Positions 1 through 5,372 of a DNA stretch of 6,411 bases are shown here, one piece after another (within the stretch, counting starts at the first letter, position 1; every line of letters begins with the position of its first letter). This DNA comes from Alphaproteobacteria bacterium (GTDB lineage: Bacteria; Pseudomonadota; Alphaproteobacteria; Rhizobiales; Xanthobacteraceae), in NCBI GenBank assembly GCA_005883115.1, contig VAZQ01000288.1, forward strand, positions 1 to 6,411, given 5' to 3'. The notes beneath the pieces are model-generated. The model saw only the letters and a list, made by a program, of their open reading frames with translations, ran no database searches and was not told the origin of the DNA. Both the position numbers and the translations under genes were made by a program.

Positions 1-774
1 CACCGAGAACCACGGCCTCGCCGCATAACCCGGCAAGCCGGCCTCGGCGATGGTCGGAAGATCGGGCATCGCCTTGGTCCGCATTGTCCCTGTCAACCCG
101 AATGCCTTCACCTTGCCGTCGTGGATCGCTGGCATGGCAACGGCGAGGTCGACCATCATCATCGCCACCTGACCGGAGATCACGTCGGTCAGTGCGGCCA
201 CGCTGCCGCGGTAGGGTACGTGCTGCGCCTTGGCCCCGATCATCTTCAGAAACATCGCCATGAAGAGATGGTGCGGGGTGGCGGCACCCGAGGTGGCGTA
301 GCTCAGCTCGCCATCCTTGTTCCTGATGAAGGCGATCAACTCTGGAAGTGTGGTGGCCGCCACCTGGGGATTGGCGACCAGCGCGAAATGCGCCGAGGCG
401 ACAAGCCCGATCGGTGCAAAATCCTTTACCGGCTCGTAGGGAAGGGACTTGTGAACGCTTGGGGCCATGGCGAGCGTCGTCACCGGCGCGAGCAAGATGG
501 TGTGGCCGTCGGGCAGAGCGCGCGCGGCCGCTTGCGCTGCCACGATCGTCCCCGCGCCCGGGCGATTGTCGACAATGACAGGCCGCGCGAGCTTCTCCTG
601 CAGTTCTTGCGCCAGCATGCGGGTGAGTATGTCGGTGCCGCCGCCGGCGGGAAACGGACAGAGAAAGGCCACCGCGCGTTGCGGGTAATCGCTGCCGGCC
701 GTCTGTCCGCGCGCCAGCGGGATAATGGCGGCGCCACACCACAGCGTCAGAGCGAGCGCGAGGGCTCGTTTCAT
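1..774 (-). CDS. Tripartite tricarboxylate transporter substrate-binding protein (Bug/TctC family), C-terminus cut by window edge
   Basis: A periplasmic solute-binding protein of the Bug (TctC) family. Relatives capture carboxylates or similar small molecules and pass them to a TctA/TctB membrane pair. The ATG at 774-772 opens a frame that stays open for 258 codons to base 1, so about 65 of the usual 320-330 residues are missing. Seen in the protein: a Sec signal peptide (MKRALALALTLWCGAAI, likely cut near residue 23), the family entry motif DYPQRAV (29-35), FPAGGGTD (41-48), VDNRPGAG (68-75), LPDGHT (88-93), YATSGAATPHHL (159-170), HVPYRG (185-190) and LPDLPTIAEAGLPGY, offset slightly as MPDLPTIAEAGLPGY (236-250). 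There is no strong Shine-Dalgarno before the ATG. An in-frame GTG nine codons upstream is possible, but it would put charged residues ahead of the signal peptide. The gene is divergent from the Bug gene at 972. No tctA or tctB lies nearby and the substrate is unknown. Confidence 0.94.
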   Translation of the reverse strand, partial: MKRALALALTLWCGAAIIPLARGQTAGSDYPQRAVAFLCPFPAGGGTDILTRMLAQELQEKLARPVIVDNRPGAGTIVAAQAAARALPDGHTILLAPVTTLAMAPSVHKSLPYEPVKDFAPIGLVASAHFALVANPQVAATTLPELIAFIRNKDGELSYATSGAATPHHLFMAMFLKMIGAKAQHVPYRGSVAALTDVISGQVAMMMVDLAVAMPAIHDGKVKAFGLTGTMRTKAMPDLPTIAEAGLPGYAARPWFSV

Positions 775-780
775 GCTTTT

Positions 781-805
781 GGAACCGCGCTCGACAAACA
801 CCGTT
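781..805 (+). promoter_or_regulatory. Candidate EcfG-type (general stress response) promoter
   Basis: GGAAC at 781-785 and CGTT at 802-805 are separated by 16 bases. This matches the alphaproteobacterial EcfG consensus (GGAAC, 16-17 bases, CGTT). It points toward the Bug gene at 972 and would start transcription near 812, just before the hairpin at 817-838, giving a leader of about 160 nt. It sits immediately upstream of the divergent Bug gene that starts at 774. A nine-base match with two allowed spacings can occur by chance roughly once in several windows of this size, so this is only a candidate. Confidence 0.33.
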
Positions 806-816
806 GTGGAAACACG

Positions 817-838
817 CCCCGCGGATGGTACCGCGGGG
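817..838. repeat. Perfect GC-rich inverted repeat in the divergent intergenic region
   Basis: CCCCGCGG (817-824) and CCGCGGGG (831-838) form an 8-bp all-G/C stem around the six-base loop ATGGTA. No T-run follows on either strand, so it does not look like an intrinsic terminator. It lies between the two divergent Bug genes and could be an operator or a stable 5' leader hairpin for the gene at 972. Its role is inferred from position only. Confidence 0.5.
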
Positions 839-956
839 AAGGCGGCTAAAGCGAGCGCATTATGCTCCTGTTAGCTCGCGCCGCATTTACGCTTGCCGTC
901 GCGGTATGCGACACTTCGCGACGAGAATTCTTGAACACCGACCCTCGCCGGGCGGC

Positions 957-964
957 GGGAAGGA
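957..964 (+). promoter_or_regulatory. Ribosome binding site that fixes the Bug start at 972
   Basis: GGGAAGGA lies seven bases before the ATG at 972. The same frame is open upstream to an ATG at 804, but those extra 56 residues are arginine-rich and unlike the family. The codon at 972 begins directly with a signal peptide, so this site and 972 are preferred. Confidence 0.75.
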
Positions 965-971
965 CAGTGTG

Positions 972-1952
972 ATGTCGAGATATTCCGCGTTGCTTATGCT
1001 TGCAGCCGCGTTTCTTGCAATGTCGCCGGCTCTGGCCCAGCAGGACGAGGCGGCCGATTATCCCAACCGTCCGGTCAAAATTGTCGTGAGTGTGCCGGCC
1101 GGCGGCGGGGTTGACACCGCCGCGCGGATTTTCGCGGCTTCCCTCCAGCAGCGCCTCGGTCAGCCGTTCGTGATCGAGAACCGCGGCGGCGGTGGCGGCA
1201 ATATCGGCGCGGAGACAGTCTATGCCGCCGATCCCGACGGCTACACGCTGCTTGCCTCGCAGCCCGCGCCGATCACCAGCAACATCGCGCTCTACAAAAA
1301 GCTCAACTTCGATCCGGCCGCGCTCGAATCGGTTGCGATCATGACGAAATTCCCGAACGTGCTGCTGGTGCGCCAGGATTTTCCCGCGAAGACCGTCCAG
1401 GAGTTCATCGCTTACGCGAAAGCCAATCCGGGCAAGATCACCTACGCCTCGCAGGGGCCGGGCACTACTTCGCACCTGACTGCCGAACTTTTCATGAAGC
1501 TGACCGGCACCAAGATGTTGCATGTCCCTTATCGCGGGACAGGGCCGGCGCTCAATGATCTCGTCGCCGGCCACGTCGATTTCATCTTCATGGAGCTCGC
1601 CTCGGCCTACAAGTTGCACGAGGGCGGCAAGGCGAGGATTCTTGCGGTCGCGACCGACCGGCGGCTGGACATCCTGCCGCACGTTCCGACTTTGATCGAG
1701 GTCGGCGTGCCGGGCTTCATCTCGGACACCTGGAATGCGATCAGCGCGCCGCCAAAGACGGCGGCGCCAATCATCTTGAAGCTCAATCGCGCCATCAACG
1801 AGGTCATCGCCGAGCCCGAAGCCCAGGCGCGCTTCCGTGCCCTCAATGTGACCCCCGTCGGCGGCAGCCCGCAGGACATGGCGAAATTCAAGCGGGAAGA
1901 GACCGAGCGCTGGAGCAAAGTAATCCGCGACGCCGGTATTGAGCCGGAGTGA
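972..1952 (+). CDS. Tripartite tricarboxylate transporter substrate-binding protein (Bug/TctC family)
   Basis: A complete periplasmic solute-binding protein of 326 residues, the normal length for Bug proteins. Family motifs run in the expected order: a Sec signal peptide (1-22, cut after ALA), DYPNRPVKIVVSVPAGGGVDTAAR (29-52), LGQPFVIENRGGGGGNIGAE (62-81), the ligand-pocket loop ADPDGYTLL (86-94), YASQGPGTTSHLTAELF (158-174), HVPYRGTGPALNDLVAGHVDF (184-204), and LPHVPTLIEVGVPGF (235-249). The C-terminal helix has the usual ERWSKVIRDAGIEPE ending. The start at 972 is chosen from the ribosome site and signal peptide. It is divergent from the Bug gene at 774 and followed by an inverted-repeat element. 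As no TctA/TctB partner is encoded here, it must share a membrane unit from elsewhere or act in sensing, as known for some Bug proteins. The ligand is not predictable. Confidence 0.95.
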   Translation: MSRYSALLMLAAAFLAMSPALAQQDEAADYPNRPVKIVVSVPAGGGVDTAARIFAASLQQRLGQPFVIENRGGGGGNIGAETVYAADPDGYTLLASQPAPITSNIALYKKLNFDPAALESVAIMTKFPNVLLVRQDFPAKTVQEFIAYAKANPGKITYASQGPGTTSHLTAELFMKLTGTKMLHVPYRGTGPALNDLVAGHVDFIFMELASAYKLHEGGKARILAVATDRRLDILPHVPTLIEVGVPGFISDTWNAISAPPKTAAPIILKLNRAINEVIAEPEAQARFRALNVTPVGGSPQDMAKFKREETERWSKVIRDAGIEPE

Positions 1953-2004
1953 GGGTGACGACGCACTAAGCCAAAGACCGGCGGGGTTTCGTCGTACTTC
2001 TAGA

Positions 2005-2065
2005 GCCGTCATTCCGGGGAGCGCCGAAGGCTCCCCTCGCTGCGCTCGGGCCCCGGAATGACGGC
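2005..2065. repeat. Palindromic intergenic repeat element, bradyrhizobial type
   Basis: GCCGTCATTCCGGGG (2005-2019) and its exact reverse complement CCCCGGAATGACGGC (2051-2065) are 15-base arms around a 31-base centre. Within the element GGGGAGC (2016-2022) pairs with GCTCCCC (2030-2036), so two alternative hairpins share bases. A TCTAGAG sequence overlaps its left end (1999-2005). From memory, this arm sequence is typical of dispersed intergenic repeats in Bradyrhizobium and relatives. It lies between two convergent genes (stops at 1952 and 2099), where such elements often sit and may help end transcription, although no T-run is present. Confidence 0.8.
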
Positions 2066-2098
2066 CGAATGATTGGCGGAGCTGGATCGGAATCAGCT

Positions 2099-2305
2099 CT
2101 AGGCAATGATGTCGGGGGTGAGCTGGTCTTCGATATAAGAAATACGATCGCGCAGGACGAGCTTGCGCTTTTTCAGCCGCTGGACCTGCAACAGATCGGA
2201 GCCCGGCGAGTGCTGCAAAGCTGAGATCGCGACATCGAGATCGCGATGCTCCTGCTGCAAGCGCGCCAGTTGCTCCCGCAACTCGCGTTCCTCGTCCCTG
2301 GTCAT
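2099..2305 (-). CDS. YdcH family (DUF465) small coiled-coil protein
   Basis: A 68-residue cytoplasmic protein of the YdcH/DUF465 family, whose function is not established. The protein is almost entirely helical and charged. ELREQLARLQQEHRDLDVAISAL (8-30) forms a first heptad-patterned helix, a short turn follows at HSPGSD, and LLQVQRLKKRKLVLRDRISYIEDQL (38-62) forms the second. The basic LKKRKL patch is the family hallmark. The ATG at 2305-2303 is used here. A GTG two codons upstream (2311-2309) would add MA and cannot be excluded, and neither start has a clear Shine-Dalgarno. It is convergent with the Bug gene ending at 1952 and divergent from a second YdcH gene at 2658, to which it is clearly related through the shared helix-turn-helix hairpin pattern. 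Confidence 0.88.
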   Translation of the reverse strand: MTRDEERELREQLARLQQEHRDLDVAISALQHSPGSDLLQVQRLKKRKLVLRDRISYIEDQLTPDIIA

Positions 2306-2503
2306 TGCCACCGCTGGTGCTTGGGCGGCCGCGAAAGCGCCCGGTCCACGGCTGTGCGTCCAAACGCGCTCCGGCTTTCACCTACCGCGATTTGCGGCTC
2401 CTGACCACCATCTCAGTCGGCGACTGTCCACTGTCTCAGGGTAGATCTAGAGCGCCGATTGAGGACGCCGCCGGCCGACCCTGGAGAATGTCTGCTTCTC
2501 TTG

Positions 2504-2518
2504 AGGAGCGTCGCTCCT
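2504..2518. repeat. Perfect short dyad AGGAGCG-T-CGCTCCT
   Basis: Seven-base arms flank a single central T, giving a near-continuous 15-base palindrome. The tight symmetry suits a dimeric regulator site better than an RNA hairpin, but it could also fold with a five-base loop. A second dyad begins five bases further on. Function is inferred only from symmetry and intergenic position. Confidence 0.4.
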
Positions 2519-2523
2519 TATCC

Positions 2524-2549
2524 ATTGGGATGCATGCCAGAATCCCAAT
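2524..2549. repeat. Inverted repeat ATTGGGAT / ATCCCAAT
   Basis: Perfect eight-base arms (2524-2531 and 2542-2549) are separated by ten bases that include a GCATGC palindrome. The arms are less GC-rich than the surrounding DNA. It may be an operator or leader hairpin upstream of the YdcH gene at 2658, which starts 108 bases downstream. No T-run follows, so a terminator is unlikely. Confidence 0.42.
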
Positions 2550-2585
2550 AAACCCAACATTGTTGCGCTGCACAAGCAAACGCGC

Positions 2586-2614
2586 TTCGAAAACGCGCCG
2601 AAACGGTGTAGACT
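2586..2614 (+). promoter_or_regulatory. Possible sigma-70-like promoter for the 2658 YdcH gene
   Basis: TTCGAA (2586-2591), a 17-base spacer and TAGACT (2609-2614) match the housekeeping hexamers in three and four of six positions. Transcription would start near 2621 and leave a leader of about 37 nt before the ATG at 2658. The position is good and the sequence match is weak. Confidence 0.28.
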
Positions 2615-2657
2615 ACCTAAGTCAGGCAAACGATCTGGCTGAGGAGAACCCCCCAAC

Positions 2658-2837
2658 ATGTCCCTAGAAGCCCACCTTGCGGAATTGGAACGGCGGCACC
2701 GGGCCCTGGAAGCCGAAATTGCCGAGGCCCGCGCGCATCCGTCGATCGACGATCTTCAGATCGTGCAATTGAAACGTCGCAAGTTGTTGGTGAAGGACGA
2801 AATCGCGCGCCTGCAGATGGACGGTCTCGTTCACTGA
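2658..2837 (+). CDS. YdcH family (DUF465) small coiled-coil protein, 59 residues
   Basis: A short gene with an ATG at 2658, a TGA at 2835-2837 and a ribosome site GAGGAGAA (2641-2648) nine bases before the start. The product begins MSLEAHLAELERRHRALEAE and ends RLQMDGLVH. Two charged helices (about 3-26 and 32-53) are joined at HPSIDD. The second contains LQIVQLKRRKLLVKDEIARL, the DUF465 signature with its basic LKRRKL patch. It aligns with the YdcH protein encoded at 2099-2305 (LQVQRLKKRKL against LQIVQLKRRKL), so the two are paralogues. It is cytoplasmic, with no signal or membrane segment, and no biochemical function is established for the family. The Bug gene starts 93 bases downstream on the same strand. 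Shared transcription is possible, but a functional link is doubtful. Confidence 0.9.
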   Translation: MSLEAHLAELERRHRALEAEIAEARAHPSIDDLQIVQLKRRKLLVKDEIARLQMDGLVH

Positions 2838-2930
2838 GGTTGCGTTGAGTAGCTGAGTTGCGACTCGGCCGCTGCTCCAAGCGCATCGAGGGCGGCGGCC
2901 GGTTCGGCAAAAAGAAATGGGGAGGGAACG

Positions 2931-3902
2931 ATGCGCAGGCTGTTGCGGGCCGCGGCGGCTGCTGCGGTCGCGATGGTTGTTTGCGCCCCAGCGGCCGCGC
3001 AGGACTATCCGACCCGCAGCATCACCCTAATCGTGCCTTATCCGGCGGGCGGCGGCGTCGACGCCTTGGCGCGCGTCGTCGCGGAGAAGTTTTCAGTAGC
3101 GCTCGGCCAACAAGTCGTCGTCGACAATCGCGCGGGCGGCTCTGCCTTGGTCGGCACGCGTGCCGTAATCAAGAGTCCGCCCGACGGGTACACGCTGTTT
3201 CTCGGCCATACCGGGTCGATCGCGATCAACCCGAACCTCTATACGAATGCCGGCTTCGATCCCCGCAAGGACTTCGCGCCGATCGGCCTGATCGCGTCGA
3301 TGCAGGTTGTCCTGCTGGCGCATCCCTCGTTCCCTGCGAGCACGATCGGAGAGGTGGTTGTCGTTGCGAAGCAATCGGGTGCCCAGCTCAATATCGGCAC
3401 GCCGCCGGCCGGGACCGGCGGTTATCTCACCGCCGAACTGTTCAAGTCGGTCACCGGCATCGACGCTACGATCATCCCCTTCAAGGGCACGGCGCAGCTG
3501 ATGAACGATCTCCTCGGCAATCACGTGCCGATTGCATTCGGCGTGTTGCCGCCGGCGCTCGGCAATCTGCAGGCCGGCACGCTGCGCGCGATCGCTGTGC
3601 TTGGCCCCACTCGGTTCAGCCTCCTGCCCGACGTGCCGACCGCAAACGAGTCCGGCCTGCCAGGATTCGAATCGGTTCTGCACTATGGGCTGCTTGCGCC
3701 TGCGAGCACGCCGCGGCCGATCATCGAGCGGCTCAATGGCGCGCTGCGCGCGCTGGTCGGCAGCGAGGAGGCCAAGCAACGTATCCTCGCCGAGGGCGGC
3801 GAGCCTCTGACGTCAACCCCCGAGGAGTACGCCAAGGATATCGACAACGAGGAGAGGAAATGGGGGACCCTGGTGCGCAAGCTCAATTTGAAGATCGAGT
3901 GA
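2931..3902 (+). CDS. Tripartite tricarboxylate transporter substrate-binding protein (Bug/TctC family)
   Basis: A complete Bug-family periplasmic binding protein of 323 residues. The ATG at 2931 follows GGAGGG (2921-2926) with normal spacing and opens a Sec signal peptide (1-23, cut after AAA). Family blocks seen are QDYPTRSITLIVPYPAGGGVDALAR (24-48), LGQQVVVDNRAGGSALVGTRAV (58-79), SPPDGYTLFLG (82-92), FDPRKDFAPIGLIA (109-122), NIGTPPAGTGGYLTAELF (154-171), IIPFKGTAQLMNDLLGNHVPIAF (181-203), LLPDVPTANESGLPGFE (231-247), and a C-terminal EERKWGTLVRKLNLKIE. HVPYKG is replaced by IIPFKG, which hints at a pocket different from the other two Bug proteins here. It is followed by a hairpin terminator at 3932 that faces mainly the other strand. 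No tctA/tctB is adjacent and the ligand is unknown. Confidence 0.95.
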   Translation: MRRLLRAAAAAAVAMVVCAPAAAQDYPTRSITLIVPYPAGGGVDALARVVAEKFSVALGQQVVVDNRAGGSALVGTRAVIKSPPDGYTLFLGHTGSIAINPNLYTNAGFDPRKDFAPIGLIASMQVVLLAHPSFPASTIGEVVVVAKQSGAQLNIGTPPAGTGGYLTAELFKSVTGIDATIIPFKGTAQLMNDLLGNHVPIAFGVLPPALGNLQAGTLRAIAVLGPTRFSLLPDVPTANESGLPGFESVLHYGLLAPASTPRPIIERLNGALRALVGSEEAKQRILAEGGEPLTSTPEEYAKDIDNEERKWGTLVRKLNLKIE

Positions 3903-3931
3903 TGCGCGCCGCTGCGTAAAAAAGACGGAAA

Positions 3932-3955
3932 AAGGCGGGCCGTTAGGCCCGCCTT
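3932..3955 (-). terminator. Intrinsic terminator, strongest for the minus strand
   Basis: AAGGCGGGCC (3932-3941) and GGCCCGCCTT (3946-3955) form a perfect 10-bp stem with loop GTTA. On the minus strand the stem is followed by two T-rich runs (the plus strand reads AAAAAAGACGGAAAAA at 3918-3933), a classic Rho-independent signal. It lies 26 bases past the stop of the small secreted-protein gene. In the plus direction, after the Bug stop at 3902, only TTGCCTC follows, so termination there would be weaker. Confidence 0.85.
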
Positions 3956-3981
3956 GCCTCGAATCAGTCGCGGCAGTTGCG

Positions 3982-4281
3982 TTATTTGACCGGGCGCGCT
4001 TTTTTGTCGGAGCAGGGGCCCCAATAGCCGACTCCGAAATCCTCATTGGTCGGAATCCAGCATGACCCAGGTTGCTGAGCGGTGCTCGGATTCCGGGATT
4101 GTGCGCGCGGCGCGGCTTGACCGAACGTTTCATCCGCCGGCGGTGATGCCGGAGCAAATCCTTGTTCTTGCGCTGGCGGCCGCTGACGTTGCGTCTGCGC
4201 CATCGACGGTGTCGCCGTGCTCAACGCGAGAACCGATATAAGTCCGAGCACCAATGCAGGTTCCAACATTCTGCGAATCAT
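3982..4281 (-). CDS. Small secreted protein with two conserved-looking cysteines, function unknown
   Basis: I do not recognise an assigned family. The 99-residue product starts with a clear Sec signal peptide (MIRRMLEPALVLGLISVLALSTATPSMA, cut before Q29). A low-complexity linker rich in Gln, Pro and Ala follows (30-72), then a compact tail CWIPTNEDFGVGYWGPC (74-90) and a basic end. Cys74 and Cys90 are the only cysteines and could form a disulfide in the periplasm, around an aromatic/glycine core. The ATG at 4281-4279 is chosen because AAGGAG lies seven bases upstream and the signal peptide begins at once. The same frame runs upstream to 4389, but that extension is not signal-like. A terminator follows, so it is probably a single-gene transcript. 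Similar short rhizobial periplasmic proteins with a C-terminal CW...GYWGPC-type tail exist to my knowledge, without known function. Confidence 0.82.
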   Translation of the reverse strand: MIRRMLEPALVLGLISVLALSTATPSMAQTQRQRPPAQEQGFAPASPPADETFGQAAPRAQSRNPSTAQQPGSCWIPTNEDFGVGYWGPCSDKKARPVK

Positions 4282-4287
4282 TACATA

Positions 4288-4295
4288 GCTCCTTT
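4288..4295 (-). promoter_or_regulatory. Ribosome binding site that fixes the secreted-protein start
   Basis: On the minus strand AAAGGAGC lies a few bases before the ATG at 4281-4279, with seven bases between AAGGAG and the start. This favours the 99-residue product over longer starts in the same frame. Confidence 0.8.
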
Positions 4296-4317
4296 GTTGG
4301 CTTGTCGCCCACGAAGC

Positions 4318-4342
4318 AACAGACGCATCTCGCGCGCGTTCC
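4318..4342 (-). promoter_or_regulatory. Candidate EcfG-like promoter for the small secreted protein
   Basis: On the minus strand GGAAC (4342-4338), 16 bases and TGTT (4321-4318) match the EcfG consensus except for T in place of the first C of CGTT. Transcription would start near 4311, with a 30-nt leader and the ribosome site at a natural place. The position supports it; the imperfect second element weakens it. Confidence 0.3.
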
Positions 4343-4526
4343 GCAGGGTGCAGTTTTGAAAGGGAGCTCTGCAGAGCAGGAATGGACATTCACGAGCGTT
4401 GCACGCGCAGCTCGCAGCGAATCGTTGATGCAAATTTTACATACGCCGCAGGACGCAGTTGTCACCGGTTGGAGGTACGAAGCTGCCGTCGCGACGAGTC
4501 AGCACGCCAATCTCTCGTGTGTGCCG

Positions 4527-5372
4527 TTACACCGTGCTCGGCGCCACCGCCTCCTGATGCCACAATAACAGGCGTCGGCGGATGAGCGTCATGCCCTTGA
4601 CGAGCGCATATCCGATCACCGCGATTTCCACGATGCCGGCGAACACGCCGCGCGAATCGGCAAAGCGTGAGGCGGTATTCATAGCGCCGCCCAGCCCATA
4701 GCCGCCCATGAACATCTCGGTCACGACCGCGACGATAAGTGCGATCGGAAGCGCCACCTGCAGGCCGGTTATAACCTGAGGCAGCGCCGCTGGTACGGCG
4801 ATCTGCCAGAGCAGTTCACGCTCGCCTGCACCCATATTGCGCGCCGACCACAACAGCTCGCGCTCGACCCCGCGAATGCCGACGACAGTCGCCGTGACCA
4901 CCGGAAAGATGGCCTCGACCGCAATCATTGTGATTTTGGAAAGGTCGTAGACGCCGAGCCAAAGGATGACGATCGGCAGGAAGGCAATCTTGGGCATGGG
5001 GAAGCCGACCGAAATGATCGGATCGAAGAACCAGTTGATGAGCCGATTGCGGGAAATTCCCATTCCCAGTGCGATGCCGGCGAGGGCCCCGATCACAAAG
5101 CCGCTCAACGCGCGGTAGAGCGTCACACCGGTGTTGAGGAGGAGGTCGCCGGCGATCAGATCGTGCCAGATGCGCTCGAGCACCGCGCTGAGCGCCGGCA
5201 GCATATAGGGCGTGAACGCGCCCGAGCGCGCCGCAAGCTCCCAGGCGAGGGCAAGCGCAAAGATGGAAAACACCCGCGCAAAACCCCAAGCAGCGCTCCG
5301 CAGCCAACGCGAGGCCGAGGGCTCGCGCGCCAACCCAGCCAGCGGCCCGCCTGCGATGCCTATTCCTGCCAC
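4527..5372 (-). CDS. ABC transporter permease (SsuC/TauC-like, binding-protein-dependent), permease B
   Basis: An inner-membrane subunit of a nitrate/sulfonate/taurine-type ABC importer, 281 residues, near the family norm. After a 25-residue cytoplasmic N-terminus there are about six membrane segments, including 34-46, 90-105, 129-140, 147-165, 205-222 and 243-259. The cytoplasmic EAA loop that docks the ATPase is clear at 170-199 (ERELLWSARNMGAGERELLWQIAVPAALP, key Gly181 and the final LP). The GTG at 5372-5370 is used. It overlaps the end of the upstream permease gene by 13 bp and has AAAGGA upstream inside that gene, so translation is probably coupled. Permease B is last in the operon. It is related to permease A (shared WSARxMGA and VPxAxP), which suggests a heterodimeric channel. 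The substrate is not deducible. Confidence 0.94.
   Translation of the reverse strand: MAGIGIAGGPLAGLAREPSASRWLRSAAWGFARVFSIFALALAWELAARSGAFTPYMLPALSAVLERIWHDLIAGDLLLNTGVTLYRALSGFVIGALAGIALGMGISRNRLINWFFDPIISVGFPMPKIAFLPIVILWLGVYDLSKITMIAVEAIFPVVTATVVGIRGVERELLWSARNMGAGERELLWQIAVPAALPQVITGLQVALPIALIVAVVTEMFMGGYGLGGAMNTASRFADSRGVFAGIVEIAVIGYALVKGMTLIRRRLLLWHQEAVAPSTV
5360..5372 (-). other. 13-bp overlap of the two permease genes
   Basis: The last codons of permease A (TGG CAG GAA TAG) contain the GTG start of permease B in another frame. This type of overlap usually keeps partner subunits at a fixed ratio by translational coupling. Confidence 0.8.

Larger units (their letters stand above)
2306..2657. 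other. Intergenic region between the two divergent YdcH genes
   Basis: About 350 bp without a convincing gene. Frames open on both strands are arginine/serine-rich and match nothing I recognise. It holds the upstream region of both YdcH genes, two adjacent dyads (2504-2518 and 2524-2549), an eight-base palindrome TAGATCTA (2442-2449), a possible sigma-70-like promoter (2586-2614) and the ribosome site of the 2658 gene (2641-2648). Confidence 0.6.
4282..4526. other. Intergenic region upstream of the secreted-protein gene and downstream of the ABC operon
   Basis: About 245 bp with no convincing gene. A frame open on the plus strand across it (4254-4568) has no ribosome site or recognisable product. 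It contains the ribosome site at 4288-4295, a candidate EcfG-like promoter at 4318-4342, and a chance-level 12-base palindrome at 4366-4377. On the minus strand a GTGACA/TATGTA pair (4460-4465 and 4438-4443, 16-base spacer) is another weak promoter candidate. No intrinsic terminator is visible after the permease stop at 4527. Confidence 0.6.

Noticed and set aside
121..849. A 242-residue plus-strand frame antisense to the first Bug gene.
   Set aside because: The composition is His/Arg/Gly-rich with no motif or ribosome site, and the opposite strand encodes a convincing Bug protein.
908..931. GCGAC/GTCGC copies and an AGAATTCT palindrome upstream of the Bug gene at 972.
   Set aside because: The arms are only 5-8 bases long and the pattern is irregular, so it does not stand out from GC-rich background.
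846..2381. A 511-residue open frame on the minus strand across the Bug gene and the repeat.
   Set aside because: It is antisense to a clear Bug gene and to an intergenic repeat, is Arg/Gly-rich and matches no family. This is typical of shadow frames in GC-rich DNA.
2858..3919. A 353-residue plus-strand frame overlapping the third Bug gene in another phase.
   Set aside because: Arg/Ala-rich translation without domains. The Bug frame has a signal peptide, a ribosome site and all family motifs.
4366..4377. Perfect 12-base palindrome GCTCTGCAGAGC.
   Set aside because: One or two such palindromes are expected by chance in a window of this size, and nothing nearby ties it to a regulator.
4254..4568. 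A 104-residue plus-strand frame across the gap between the secreted-protein gene and the ABC operon.
   Set aside because: It overlaps two real genes on the other strand and has no ribosome site or recognisable sequence.
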